Source: Geofilum rhodophaeum (GTDB lineage: Bacteria; Bacteroidota; Bacteroidia; Bacteroidales; Marinilabiliaceae). From it: 64,000 nt of DNA. Shown one piece after another: positions 33,847-42,757 of this stretch (positions within the stretch are counted from its first letter, which is position 1; the number at the start of each line of letters is the position of its first letter). A program made the translations under genes and the position numbers. The notes beneath the pieces were generated by a model that saw nothing but the letters and a program-made list of their open reading frames with translations, made no database searches and had not been told where the DNA came from. The DNA lies in the NCBI RefSeq assembly GCF_002210225.1, contig NZ_MWUJ01000001.1, positions 244,381 through 308,380 on the forward strand, read 5' to 3'.

Positions 33847-35286
33847 CTAAAACTCAGCACTCTTGGGTGTTCGTGGAAAAGGAATGACATCCCGTATATT
33901 ACCCATTCCGGTAACAAAGAGCATCAGGCGCTCAAAGCCCAGTCCAAAGCCGCTGTGGGGCACGGCACCAAAGCGGCGGGTATCGAGGTACCACCACATT
34001 TCTTCCGCAGGAATATCCATTTCTTCCATCCGCGCCAGCAGCTTGTCGTAGTTTTCTTCGCGCTGAGAACCGCCAATTATCTCTCCAATTTGAGGAAACA
34101 GCACATCCATGGCCCGAACGGTTTTATGGTCCTCATTCAGCTTCATGTAAAAAGCCTTAATCTCCTTGGGGTAGTCGGTCAGCACCACCGGCTTTTTAAA
34201 ATGCTTCTCTACCAAAAAGCGCTCATGCTCACTCTGCAAATCAGCACCATAGCCTTCAATGGGATATTTGAACTGCTTCTTTTTATTGGGCTTAGAATCT
34301 TTCAAGATCTGAATGGCCTCGGTATAGGTAAGCCGAACAAATTCATTTTCCACCACAAAGCGCAATTTTTCGAGCAACTCCATACTGCGCTCCTCCGCTT
34401 TCTTGTTCTTCTCCTCCTCGAGCAAACGCTTACTCAAAAAATCCAGGTCGTCCTGACAATGGTCCAGAGCATAACGAATAAGGTACTTCAGAAACTCCTC
34501 GGCCAAATCCATGTTGTCGTTCAAATCGTAAAAGGCCATTTCGGGTTCAATCATCCAAAACTCGGCCAAATGGCGGGTGGTGTTGGAGTTCTCGGCACGA
34601 AAGGTAGGACCGAAAGTATAAATATCGGCCAGCCCCATCGCTGCCAGCTCGCCCTCGAGCTGACCCGAAACGGTAAGGTTGGTGGCCTTTCCAAAAAAGT
34701 CCTTACTGAAATCAATGCCGCCATCCTCTTTTTTCGGCAGTTGATTCAGGTCCATCGTAGTCACCTGAAACATTTCACCGGCCCCTTCCGCATCGGAGGC
34801 GGTAATAATCGGGGTGTGAATATTTACAAAACCCTTGGATGTAAAGAAGTTGTGCACCGCAAAAATCATGGCATGGCGCACGCGGGCGATGGCACTGAAA
34901 GTACTGGTTCGAAAACGCAGGTGAGCCTTCTCTCTCAGGAATTCAAGAGAATGCTTCTTGGGCTGCAGAGGATAGGCATTGGGATCACAATCGCCCAACA
35001 CTTCCAGCTTTTCGGCCAGCATTTCCACCTTCTGGCCTGAGCCCTGGGAGGGACTCAGTTTACCCGTAATGGCCAGGGAGGCCCCGGTTGTTGCACGACG
35101 TAATAAGTCCTCTCCAAATTTTTCAACATCGGCCACTATTTGCAAGTTGTGAATCACTGAGCCGTCGTTCAGGGCAATAAAATTAACCTGTCGGGAGCCT
35201 CTTCGGGTCCGCACCCAGCCTTTTACCAGATACTCTTCTCCCACTTCACCCGTCTTCAGAATGTCGGAAATTTTTGTACGTCGCAT
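33847..35286 (-). CDS. asnS: Asparaginyl-tRNA synthetase
   Basis: Class IIb synthetase charging tRNA-Asn. The 479-residue protein has an N-terminal OB-fold anticodon-binding domain (about 15-105, [20 protein letters not shown]), class II motif 2 ([21 protein letters not shown]) and motif 3 ([15 protein letters not shown]). An insert of about 80 residues with charged helices sits between motifs 2 and 3. asnB at 56170 makes free asparagine, so this organism charges tRNA-Asn directly. Confidence 0.95.
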   Translation of the reverse strand: MRRTKISDILKTGEVGEEYLVKGWVRTRRGSRQVNFIALNDGSVIHNLQIVADVEKFGEDLLRRATTGASLAITGKLSPSQGSGQKVEMLAEKLEVLGDCDPNAYPLQPKKHSLEFLREKAHLRFRTSTFSAIARVRHAMIFAVHNFFTSKGFVNIHTPIITASDAEGAGEMFQVTTMDLNQLPKKEDGGIDFSKDFFGKATNLTVSGQLEGELAAMGLADIYTFGPTFRAENSNTTRHLAEFWMIEPEMAFYDLNDNMDLAEEFLKYLIRYALDHCQDDLDFLSKRLLEEEKNKKAEERSMELLEKLRFVVENEFVRLTYTEAIQILKDSKPNKKKQFKYPIEGYGADLQSEHERFLVEKHFKKPVVLTDYPKEIKAFYMKLNEDHKTVRAMDVLFPQIGEIIGGSQREENYDKLLARMEEMDIPAEEMWWYLDTRRFGAVPHSGFGLGFERLMLFVTGMGNIRDVIPFPRTPKSAEF

Positions 35287-35353
35287 ATTACGATTTTAAA
35301 GCGGTTATTTACTAGGACTTGCTCCTGCTTGCAGGCAGCACGCCAACAGCCAA

Positions 35354-35361
35354 CAAAAATA
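35354..35361 (-). promoter_or_regulatory. -7-like element for asnS
   Basis: Plus-strand CAAAAATA reads TATTTTTG on the minus strand, 68 bases before the start codon. No -33 partner at standard spacing. Confidence 0.4.
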
Positions 35362-35435
35362 GCGATTTATTATTAAACGAGTGCTTTTCACTTACAGGAA
35401 TCCCCCTACCGCGAAGCAGAAAGCACACCAAAGAA

Positions 35436-35461
35436 AAAAGCGCCCCTTGCGGGACGCTTTT
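35436..35461 (-). terminator. Terminator after biotin carrier gene
   Basis: AAAAGCG-C-CCC / GGG-A-CGCTTTT stem with one mismatch and loop TTGC. A T run follows on the minus strand. Confidence 0.8.
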
Positions 35462-35484
35462 AATTAAAATCAAGACCATAGGGT

Positions 35485-35808
35485 CTATTCCGATATTTCT
35501 ACAATCAAATGATTCTTGGGCACCCGCTGTCCTTCGGCCACCATGATTTTGGTCACCTTTCCGTCGTAGGGCATGAGCACCTTATTCATCATCTTCATCG
35601 CCTCCAGAATCAAAAGCACTTCGCCTTCCTTCACCCGGTCGCCTTCCTTCACCATAAACTTAACAATGGTTCCGGGTATGTGCGAACGAATTTCGAAAGG
35701 ATTGGGTGCCTCATAGGGCTTCCGGTTGGCATATTTTATGGTAAGCAGGGTCTTGTATTTCCGCGCAGTTACGGCGAAATCGACCAGCTCGAGTTTTTTC
35801 TCTTCCAT
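35485..35808 (-). CDS. Biotin carboxyl carrier protein of an acyl-CoA carboxylase
   Basis: A 107-residue biotinyl-domain protein. The biotin attachment motif EAMKM lies at about residues 69-73 in ILEAMKMMNKVL, flanked by the usual PGTIVKFMVKEGDRVKEGE and VAEGQRVPKNHLIVE hammerhead halves. The first about 35 residues are an extension that probably docks on the carboxyltransferase. It lies 11 bases downstream of the carboxyltransferase gene and is almost certainly co-translated with it. Confidence 0.92.
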   Translation of the reverse strand: MEEKKLELVDFAVTARKYKTLLTIKYANRKPYEAPNPFEIRSHIPGTIVKFMVKEGDRVKEGEVLLILEAMKMMNKVLMPYDGKVTKIMVAEGQRVPKNHLIVEISE

Positions 35809-35819
35809 AAGACTGCTCC

Positions 35820-37364
35820 TTAAAATGGTGGAATTCCGTGTTTTTTAAAGGGCCGCTGATCAATCTTGTTGCTCGACACCTCAATGGCGTGCAGCAACAA
35901 TTTGCGGGTTTCCTCCGGCTCAATTACCGAGTCGATGTAACCCTTGGCAGCTGCCACATAAGGATTGGCAAAACGCTCAATGTATTCCTGCACCTTTACT
36001 TCGCGCATCTTATCGGGATCCTCTGCTTCCTCAATCTCCTTTTTGAAGATGATGTTGGCAGCACCTTCGGGACCCATAACGGCAATTTCGGCAGTAGGCC
36101 AGGCAAACATGAAGTCGGCACCCAGGTGGCGACTGTTCATGGCAATGTAACCACCCCCATAGGCCTTACGCAGAATAACGGTAATCTTGGGCACACTGGC
36201 TTCCGAATAGGCGTAAAGCACTTTGGCGCCGTGACGAATCACGCCCGCATGCTCCTGATCCACCCCGGGCAAATAACCGGGCATGTCTTCCAAGGTAATG
36301 ATCGGAATATTAAAAGCGTTACAGTAGCGAATAAAGCGGGCGGCCTTATCCGAGCTGTCGCAATCGAGCACACCGGCCAGCACCAGCGGCTGGTTGGCTA
36401 CAAAACCAGTGGTTTGTCCGTTCATACGGCCAAAACCAATGACGATGTTGGGTGCAAAAAACTCCTGGATCTCAAAGAAATCGGAATCGTCCACAATGGC
36501 TTTAATGACATCGCGAACATCGTAAGGCTGCTTGGGATCGGAAGGAATGATGTCCTCGATCTTCCCGTTAAACTTAGGTTCCTTTGGAGGAAAGACTTTG
36601 GCCTTTTGGGTATTGTTCCAGGGTATGAAGGAGATGAGTTTCTTAATTTGCTCGAAACACTCCAACTCACTGCTGGCAAAGAAATGTGCATTTCCGGTAA
36701 TTTCGGCGTGCACACGGGCACCACCCAGCTCTTCCATAGAAATCTCCTCACCCAGAACCGTCTTGATAACACTGGGTCCGGTAATGAACATCTTGGAGAT
36801 TTGATCAACCATAAACACAAAGTCGGTGAGCGCCGGGGAATAAACTGCACCACCGGCGCAGGGTCCCAAAATCACGGAGATCTGGGGAATAACACCCGAG
36901 GCAATGGTGTTGCGGTAGAAAATCTCACCATAACCGGCCAGGGAATTCACACCTTCCTGAATACGGGCTCCCCCGGAATCGTTGATTCCAATCAAGGGCA
37001 TGCGCATTTTCAGGGCATGGTCCATAATCTTGGTGATTTTGCGGGCATGCATTAACCCCAAAGAACCACCGGCAACGGTAAAATCCTGAGCAAAAATGGC
37101 CACCGGTGCACCATAAATGGTACCGGTTCCAATAATTACCCCGTCGCCGTGCAATTCCTTCTTATCCATACCGAAGTCGCGGGCCTCATGCTCTACAAAG
37201 AGGTCGTACTCGGTAAAGGAATCGTTGTCGAGAAGCGCCAAAATGCGTGAGCGGGCAGTCATCTTACCCATAGCCATTTGTTTCTCAATGGCTTTCTCAC
37301 CACCTCCCAACTGAACCTTTTCTCTTCTTTTGCGAAGATCAAGGATGTGCTTTTTTAAAGACAT
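35820..37364 (-). CDS. Acyl-CoA carboxylase carboxyltransferase subunit (propionyl/methylmalonyl-CoA type)
   Basis: A 514-residue carboxyltransferase of the PccB/MmdA family. It moves CO2 between biotin and an acyl-CoA, most likely propionyl-CoA/methylmalonyl-CoA. Both acyl-CoA oxyanion-hole regions are visible: NDSGGARIQEGV with GPCAGGAVYSPALTDF, and DMPGYLPGVDQEHAGVIRHGAKVL with RKAYGGGYIAM. The ATG at 37364 (MSLKKHILDLRKRRE) is preferred over a TTG two codons earlier. No biotin carboxylase (AccC) gene lies between or beside the pair, so that subunit is encoded elsewhere or the complex works as a decarboxylase. Confidence 0.92.
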   Translation of the reverse strand: MSLKKHILDLRKRREKVQLGGGEKAIEKQMAMGKMTARSRILALLDNDSFTEYDLFVEHEARDFGMDKKELHGDGVIIGTGTIYGAPVAIFAQDFTVAGGSLGLMHARKITKIMDHALKMRMPLIGINDSGGARIQEGVNSLAGYGEIFYRNTIASGVIPQISVILGPCAGGAVYSPALTDFVFMVDQISKMFITGPSVIKTVLGEEISMEELGGARVHAEITGNAHFFASSELECFEQIKKLISFIPWNNTQKAKVFPPKEPKFNGKIEDIIPSDPKQPYDVRDVIKAIVDDSDFFEIQEFFAPNIVIGFGRMNGQTTGFVANQPLVLAGVLDCDSSDKAARFIRYCNAFNIPIITLEDMPGYLPGVDQEHAGVIRHGAKVLYAYSEASVPKITVILRKAYGGGYIAMNSRHLGADFMFAWPTAEIAVMGPEGAANIIFKKEIEEAEDPDKMREVKVQEYIERFANPYVAAAKGYIDSVIEPEETRKLLLHAIEVSSNKIDQRPFKKHGIPPF

Positions 37365-37590
37365 ACTCAATTAGTTTTGGTTAATTTGTTGTTTGTCAGA
37401 AGCTTATGCCTACAACCGACAAACCAAATGCGGTACATAATTACTAATTTTAGCGGCAATGGCCTACACATTTCTCGCGAAATTTCACCCCTCCAGAGCT
37501 AAGACTCTGAGAAACAAGGCCATTTATTCCGTTAAAAAACCACAAGATACAACCCTCTGAATCAAAGCGCAAATCAGAGAACGGAGCCCC

Positions 37591-37610
37591 AATGCAGACT
37601 AATGCAGACT
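37591..37610. repeat. 10-bp tandem duplication at permease gene stop
   Basis: AATGCAGACT occurs twice in direct tandem. The second copy holds part of the permease stop codon (TAG on the minus strand, 37609-37611). The flanks GCCCCAA and TTGGGGGC are complementary and may form a weak hairpin. Confidence 0.7.
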
Positions 37611-38688
37611 ACTTGGGGGCACGACGATAAAGCGCGATGGCAATGAGCGAGAACACCAGATTAGGCATCCATACAGCCAGGAGGGGACTCATATTGCCAT
37701 TAATGGCAAAAGTAGTAGACACGGTCATAAACAGGATATAGGCAAAGCTCAGGGCAATGCCCACCCCAATGTGCAGCCCCATTCCCCCTCTCACCTTACG
37801 AGATGCCAGGGAGAGTCCCATCACCGCTAGAATAAAAGCCGAAAACGGGGAGGCTGTCCTGCGGTATTTCTCAATCAGAAACTCCTCCACATTACCCACA
37901 CCCCTTTGCTGCTGCTCCGTAATGTAGTCGTCCAGCTCAAGGTTATTCATCGTTTCGAAAAACTTCCGCTCCTCCTTGAAATCTGCCGGCTTCATATTCA
38001 GCAAGGTATCCATTCGCCGACCTTCCTCTATACGCTGACGGTCGTCGTCCAGAAACTCACGCACAGTATAACGCCGCAGCGACCAGCCCTGGGTCGTTGT
38101 ATCGTAAACAGCCGTATCGGCAGTAATTTTCTTGAGCAAACGTTTACCGTCAAATATTTCGAGACTAAAATCGTCTCCTACCTCACGCAAAGAAGAGTAA
38201 CGACGAACGTAAACAAACACATCGGGCTCTATTTGCATGTGAATATTGTTGCGTCCGGTTTCCCGCCTTTTTTTTATGTAAGTGTTTTCAAAATCGAGGC
38301 GCACTCTGTTGGCAGGGGGGATAACGTAAGCACCCAAAACAAAAGAAAAAGAACCGATTATTGCAGCGCCGAGCAGGTAGGGCACCAACAAACGCCGAAA
38401 GCTCACGCCACTCGATAAAATGGCAATTATTTCGGTCTGGTATGCCATCTTTGAAGTGAAGAAAATAACCGCAATAAAGACAAAAAGCGGAGTAAAGAGA
38501 TTGGCAAAATAAGGAATAAAATTGGCGTAATAGTCGAACACGATGGCTTGCAGGGGCGCTTTATTCTCCAGAAAATCATCGATTTTCTCAGCCATATCAA
38601 AAACAACCGAAATACTAATGATCAGCAAAATCGCAAAAAAGAAAGTCCCCAGAAACTTTCTCAAAATGTACAAATCGAGTTTTTTCAT
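37609..38688 (-). CDS. LptF/LptG-family LPS export permease
   Basis: A 359-residue inner-membrane protein of the YjgP/YjgQ family, which with LptB extracts lipopolysaccharide and passes it to LptC/LptA. Three N-terminal helices (about 12-32, 55-77, 100-120), a periplasmic beta-jellyroll region (about 130-265), and three C-terminal helices (about 275-355) match the family. ATG 38688 gives MKKLDLYILRKFLGTFFF, the typical start; a GTG farther upstream is not favoured. It begins 24 bases after tgt, a pairing common in Bacteroidetes. Confidence 0.9.
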   Translation of the reverse strand: MKKLDLYILRKFLGTFFFAILLIISISVVFDMAEKIDDFLENKAPLQAIVFDYYANFIPYFANLFTPLFVFIAVIFFTSKMAYQTEIIAILSSGVSFRRLLVPYLLGAAIIGSFSFVLGAYVIPPANRVRLDFENTYIKKRRETGRNNIHMQIEPDVFVYVRRYSSLREVGDDFSLEIFDGKRLLKKITADTAVYDTTTQGWSLRRYTVREFLDDDRQRIEEGRRMDTLLNMKPADFKEERKFFETMNNLELDDYITEQQQRGVGNVEEFLIEKYRRTASPFSAFILAVMGLSLASRKVRGGMGLHIGVGIALSFAYILFMTVSTTFAINGNMSPLLAVWMPNLVFSLIAIALYRRAPK

Positions 38689-38712
38689 CAATAAAACGGT
38701 TTTCACTAATCC

Positions 38713-39843
38713 TTACAAACGAACATTCAGTTGACGTACCATACGCTCCTTCCACTCAAAAAACGTGCCCGCCAATATTTGCTTACGTGCCTCACCCACC
38801 AGCCAAAGGTAAAAAGACAAATTGTGAATGGAGGCCAACTGGGGGCCCAACATTTCTTTAGCTACAAACAAATGTCGCAAATAAGCCTTACTGTACAACA
38901 AATCCTGGGGACAATGTCCGTCGGGATCCATGGGCGAGAAATCCTGCTTCCATTTCTCATTGCGTATGTTTATGATGCCTTGGGCCGTAAACAACATCCC
39001 GTTGCGACCGTTCCGTGTTGGCATCACACAATCGAACATATCCACCCCAAGCGCAATGGCCTCCAAAATATTGGAAGGGGTACCTACGCCCATCAGATAA
39101 CGAGGCTTGTCGGCAGGCAAAATGGCGTTAACCACCTCAATCATTTCGTACATCACCTCTTCAGGCTCCCCTACAGCCAAACCACCAATGGCGTTGCCCT
39201 CACGCCCCAAACCGGCAATAAACTCGGCCGACTGCCGCCGCAAATCGGCATAACCGGCTCCTTGTACAATCGGGAAAAAAGTCTGCCGATAATCATACAA
39301 AGGATCCGTACCGTCAAAACGAGCAATACCGCGCTCCAGCCAACGATGGGTCAATTCCATCGACGACTTGGCGTAACGGTAATCCGAATCCCCGGGGGGA
39401 CACTCATCAAAAGCCATTATAATATCGGCGCCGATGGTTCGTTGAATATCAACCACGCCCTCGGGTGTAAAGGTATGCCTGGACCCGTCGATGTGCGACT
39501 GAAAGGTGGCCCCCTCCTCTCGGAGTTTGCGTCGGTGACTCAGCGAAAAAACCTGAAAGCCGCCACTATCGGTCAATATGGGCTTATCCCACCCATTAAA
39601 GCGGTGCAAGCCACCTGCCTTGCGCAGCACCTCCAACCCGGGCCGTAAATAAAGATGATACGTGTTGCCCAAAATAATCTGGGCCCTTACGGCGGTTTCT
39701 AAATCGCTCACCTGAATACCCTTAACAGAACCAACCGTGCCCACCGGCATAAAAATCGGCGTCTGAATACGGCCATGATCGGTCGTAATTTCCCCGGCCC
39801 GGGCCTTTGTCGCCTTATCGCTGTATTGCAAATTAAAATCCAT
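38713..39843 (-). CDS. tgt: tRNA-guanine transglycosylase (queuine tRNA-ribosyltransferase)
   Basis: Exchanges guanine 34 for preQ1 in tRNAs for Asp, Asn, His and Tyr. The 376-residue TIM-barrel protein has LTDSGGFQVFSL with the first catalytic Asp, FDECPPGD, the substrate-binding GGLAVGEP, and the nucleophile region VDMFDCVMPTRNGR. The usual zinc site CxCxxC...H is not complete: the corresponding segment reads DGHCPQDLLYSKAYLRHLF with a single Cys, while the distal His in SIHNLSFY is kept. ATG 39843 gives MDFNLQYSDKATKARAG. The lptF/lptG-like gene follows in the same transcript. Confidence 0.93.
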   Translation of the reverse strand: MDFNLQYSDKATKARAGEITTDHGRIQTPIFMPVGTVGSVKGIQVSDLETAVRAQIILGNTYHLYLRPGLEVLRKAGGLHRFNGWDKPILTDSGGFQVFSLSHRRKLREEGATFQSHIDGSRHTFTPEGVVDIQRTIGADIIMAFDECPPGDSDYRYAKSSMELTHRWLERGIARFDGTDPLYDYRQTFFPIVQGAGYADLRRQSAEFIAGLGREGNAIGGLAVGEPEEVMYEMIEVVNAILPADKPRYLMGVGTPSNILEAIALGVDMFDCVMPTRNGRNGMLFTAQGIINIRNEKWKQDFSPMDPDGHCPQDLLYSKAYLRHLFVAKEMLGPQLASIHNLSFYLWLVGEARKQILAGTFFEWKERMVRQLNVRL

Positions 39844-39872
39844 TCCGCTTCCCCCATTATTAAGCAAGAGTG

Positions 39873-39880
39873 CAAAGATA
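39873..39880 (-). promoter_or_regulatory. -7 element for tgt
   Basis: Plus-strand CAAAGATA reads TATCTTTG on the minus strand, 29 bases before the tgt start. No good -33 match. Confidence 0.5.
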
Positions 39881-39980
39881 CAATTTGAAACGAAAAAACA
39901 GGAAGCTCAGCAAGTCGGGGCACTTTGGTATTTTGCAGAATCAGCAAAAATGACGATTTTTGGCGCAAACTACGATCAAC

Positions 39981-41117
39981 ATGCAGCTTCCTCCTCCTTC
40001 CACGCAGGAAACCATTCTCCTGTCCCTGGCTTTTCTAAGCTGGTTCATTCAATTTTGGTTTCTGCTGAAAAGGGTACGACCGCTGGCCTTTTACAAGGCC
40101 AGCACGAACGTCTCTTCGTTTAAGGAGCCGGTAAGCGTCGTAATCTGTGCCAAAAACGAAGCCGATAATCTGCGTCGTTTTCTGCCCAGCATAATGGAAC
40201 AAGATTACCCTGATTTTCAAGTGGTGGTGGTCAACGATGCCTCCGAAGACGACACCGAACTGGTGTTGGCTGAATTAAAATCGAAACACCCCCACCTGTA
40301 TTACACCAGCATCCCGATCGACCAAAAGTTTTCCCATGGAAAAAAACTGGCCCTTACCATAGGAATAAAAGCAGCACGCTTCCCTTACCTCCTTTTGACC
40401 GATGCCGATTGCCGCCCCCTGAGCCAACAATGGCTAAAGACCATGGCCCAGGGCTTTAGCAAGACCGAAACCGCGCTCATTTTAGGTTTTGGGGCCTATG
40501 AAAAGCACAAAGGCTTTGCCAATCTGCTGCAGCGTTACGACACCTTTTTTGTAGCCTTGCAATACCTTGGCTTTGCCCTCAGCGGCAAACCCTACATGGG
40601 TGTTGGCCGAAACTTAGCCTACACCAAAAAATTATTTACCGAGCATAAGGGAGTTAGTCAACACGCCCATCTGCTGTCGGGCGACGACGATTTGTTTGTG
40701 CAACAGCATGCCAGCAAAAGCAATACCCACATTGAAATTTCTCCAAAAGCCCACACCCTATCTCAAGCTGTAAGCACCCTAAAAAAATGGCGGCAACAGA
40801 AGGCCAGACATCTGAGTACCGCAACACACTATCGCAAAAGCCTGCGCCTGGAGCTGGGACTCGAACCCGTGAGCAGACAAATACTTTTTGCAAGCTCTGT
40901 TGTTTTAATATTTTTTAATACATTTGCTTCAATTGCTCTGGTTCTTTTAGGCCTTCGCCTTTTATTGCTCTTAACACTGTGGCACAAGGTGGCCGGTCTC
41001 CTTAACCAGGGGAAATTGTATTGGAGTGTGTTGATTTTTGACTGGCTGCATCCCTGGCTGCTGCTGTGGGCAAGCCTTGAAAATCGGAACAAGAGTAAGC
41101 GAAACCAATGGAAATAA
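39981..41117 (+). CDS. Family 2 glycosyltransferase, membrane-anchored
   Basis: A 378-residue GT-A type glycosyltransferase. An N-terminal membrane helix (about 12-32) is followed by the catalytic domain with VSVVICAKNEADNLRRFL, VNDASEDDT, the DAD motif in LLTDADCRPL, SGDDDLF, and an acceptor-side KKWRQQKARH variant of the QxxRW motif. Two C-terminal hydrophobic segments (about 305-350) complete the membrane anchor. The sugar donor and product are unknown; poly-hexose or lipid glycosylation are possible. Its stop overlaps the start of the sigma-factor gene by 10 bases. Confidence 0.85.
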   Translation: MQLPPPSTQETILLSLAFLSWFIQFWFLLKRVRPLAFYKASTNVSSFKEPVSVVICAKNEADNLRRFLPSIMEQDYPDFQVVVVNDASEDDTELVLAELKSKHPHLYYTSIPIDQKFSHGKKLALTIGIKAARFPYLLLTDADCRPLSQQWLKTMAQGFSKTETALILGFGAYEKHKGFANLLQRYDTFFVALQYLGFALSGKPYMGVGRNLAYTKKLFTEHKGVSQHAHLLSGDDDLFVQQHASKSNTHIEISPKAHTLSQAVSTLKKWRQQKARHLSTATHYRKSLRLELGLEPVSRQILFASSVVLIFFNTFASIALVLLGLRLLLLLTLWHKVAGLLNQGKLYWSVLIFDWLHPWLLLWASLENRNKSKRNQWK

Positions 41118-41713
41118 ATCCCAATCTCTCGGAGAAGGCCAGGTACGATCTAAAACTGGTCCAAAAAGCTGAAAACGGCGACCAAAAGGCCTATGCAGAG
41201 TTAATGGCGAGATACAGGGATGCCATTTACTTCATGCTGTTGAAGATGATCAACAACAAAACCGACGCAGAAGACCTGACCATTGAAGCTTTTGGCAAGG
41301 CTTTTAAAAACCTGTCGCAATACTCACCCAGTTATGCCTTCAGCACCTGGCTGTTTAAAATCGCTTCCAACAATTGCATCGATTACTTGCGTAAAAAACG
41401 CTCCAACCATGTAAGTATCGACGGCAGCTTTACCGACGAGAAGGACAACGAACCACAAATCCATCTTAAAGACGAAACACCCGATCCGGAAGAACACCTC
41501 ATCCGCTCCCAAAAAGTCGTATTGATGCGCACCGTGGTACAAAAACTGAAGCCCCGTTACCGAACCCTCATTGAGTTGCGCTATTTTAAGGAATACTCCT
41601 ATGAAGAAATATCCGAGGAGCTGGATCTTCCGCTGGGAACGGTAAAGGCCCAACTTTTCAGGGCCCGCGAATTGCTTTACAACACGCTAAAAAACTCTGA
41701 AGTAAAGCGCTGA
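41108..41713 (+). CDS. ECF-type RNA polymerase sigma factor
   Basis: A 201-residue sigma-70 family protein of ECF size. Region 2 (about 30-98) includes DAEDLTIEAFGKAFKNLSQY and FSTWLFKIASNNCIDYLRKK. Region 4 (about 135-195) includes LKPRYRTLIELRYFKEYSYEEI with an HTH, SEELDLPLGTVKAQLFRARELL. The charged linker between them is longer than in minimal ECF factors. It overlaps the glycosyltransferase gene by 10 bases, so the two are coupled. No anti-sigma gene follows; rsmG lies 24 bases downstream. Confidence 0.92.
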   Translation: MEINPNLSEKARYDLKLVQKAENGDQKAYAELMARYRDAIYFMLLKMINNKTDAEDLTIEAFGKAFKNLSQYSPSYAFSTWLFKIASNNCIDYLRKKRSNHVSIDGSFTDEKDNEPQIHLKDETPDPEEHLIRSQKVVLMRTVVQKLKPRYRTLIELRYFKEYSYEEISEELDLPLGTVKAQLFRARELLYNTLKNSEVKR

Positions 41714-41737
41714 GCCATTTCAAAACTAAAAAATCAG

Positions 41738-42358
41738 ATGAATCCGGTTTACAAATACTTTCCGAACCTCACGAACGGTCAAAGGGAACAATACGACCGT
41801 ATGCTTGCGCTCTATACCGAATGGAACCAACGCATCAACGTTATTTCGCGCAAGGATATGGATGCCTTTTACGAACACCACGTCTTGCACGCCCTGGCCA
41901 TTGCACGTTTCACCAGTTTCCAACCAGGCACGCGCATCATCGACGTGGGCACCGGAGGTGGATTTCCAGGCATGCCGCTGGCTGTTTTTTTCCCGGAAAC
42001 GGAGTTTACCCTACTCGACAGCATTGGAAAAAAAATACTGGTGGCAGACACCATCGCCAAAGAATTGAAGCTGAGCAATGTAACTGCCATCCACCAGCGC
42101 TCTGAGCAGCACCGGGGACAGTACGACTTCATCGTGAGTCGCGCCGTAACCACCCTGCCCGACTTTGTTCGTCAAACCCGACATTTGCTCTCGCCCAAAC
42201 AAAAAAATGCCATTGGCAACGGCATACTCTACCTAAAGGGAGGCGACCTCAGCAAAGAAACAGCGCCCTTTAAAAAAAGAACCACCATCAGCGACCTGAG
42301 CACCTGGTTCGAGGAGCCCTTCTTTGCCACAAAAAAACTCTTGCATGTAACTTTTTAA
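41738..42358 (+). CDS. rsmG: 16S rRNA (guanine-527 N7) methyltransferase
   Basis: A 206-residue Rossmann-fold methyltransferase. SAM-binding motif I is IIDVGTGGGFPGMPLAV (about 68-84), followed by LLDSIGKKI and the catalytic-region VSRAVTTLPDF. It modifies G527 in 16S rRNA; loss gives low-level streptomycin resistance in other bacteria. It belongs to the same plus-strand run as the sigma factor. Confidence 0.94.
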   Translation: MNPVYKYFPNLTNGQREQYDRMLALYTEWNQRINVISRKDMDAFYEHHVLHALAIARFTSFQPGTRIIDVGTGGGFPGMPLAVFFPETEFTLLDSIGKKILVADTIAKELKLSNVTAIHQRSEQHRGQYDFIVSRAVTTLPDFVRQTRHLLSPKQKNAIGNGILYLKGGDLSKETAPFKKRTTISDLSTWFEEPFFATKKLLHVTF

Positions 42359-42378
42359 ACAAAAAGACCGTGCTTTCT

Positions 42379-42409
42379 TTTGGCAATAAACTAAAAACAT
42401 CTATTTTTG
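42379..42409 (+). promoter_or_regulatory. Consensus Bacteroidetes promoter for rpmH
   Basis: TTTG at 42379-42382, exactly 19 bases, then TATTTTTG at 42402-42409. The match to TTTG-N19-TAnnTTTG is exact, fitting a strongly expressed ribosomal protein gene. Confidence 0.85.
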
Positions 42410-42480
42410 CAGTCCGAATTACACAGGTTCAATAAGAGAGCAACTTATTTGTATTGAAACAAGTCGAAAATTAAAAAGAT

Positions 42481-42639
42481 ATGAAACGCACATTCCAACC
42501 TTCAAACCGGAAAAGAAGAAACAAACATGGTTTCCGCAGCCGGATGGCCACAGCCAATGGCCGTAGAGTTTTGGCTTCCCGCCGTGCCAAGGGAAGAAAA
42601 AAACTGACCGTATCAAGCGAGAAAAAGCACAAAGCCTAA
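42481..42639 (+). CDS. rpmH: 50S ribosomal protein L34
   Basis: A 52-residue, strongly basic protein starting [20 protein letters not shown], the L34 signature, with [20 protein letters not shown] following. L34 binds 23S rRNA in the large subunit. The C-terminus [13 protein letters not shown] is a short basic extension. It has a consensus promoter and its own terminator, so it is transcribed alone. Confidence 0.98.
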   Translation: MKRTFQPSNRKRRNKHGFRSRMATANGRRVLASRRAKGRKKLTVSSEKKHKA

Positions 42640-42663
42640 GCTTCGCTGGCTCAAGATATCAGG

Positions 42664-42688
42664 AAAGGCCCTTAGAGGGCCTTTTTTT
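42664..42688 (+). terminator. Terminator after rpmH
   Basis: AAAGGCCCT / AGGGCCTTT, a 9-bp stem with loop TAG and a following T run. Confidence 0.88.
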
Positions 42689-42723
42689 GTATCCGCTAAA
42701 AACCGGCATTTGCATATTTTGTG

Positions 42724-42731
42724 TATTTTTG
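42724..42731 (+). promoter_or_regulatory. -7 element for PASTA-rluD-ddl operon
   Basis: TATTTTTG, 27 bases before the ATG at 42758. It excludes the earlier in-frame ATG at 42710. No TTG at -33 spacing. Confidence 0.55.
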
Positions 42732-42757
42732 ACCTGGATCCAAAAACCGTAGCTACC

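Noticed and set aside
35838-37055. 405-codon plus-strand open frame opposite the carboxyltransferase gene
   Set aside because: Same codon-bias artefact; the minus-strand carboxyltransferase fills the region with conserved motifs.
37371-37608. tRNA or small RNA in the gap between the carboxyltransferase and permease genes
   Set aside because: No cloverleaf, CCA end or strong hairpin could be found; only the 10-bp tandem duplication at its end stands out.
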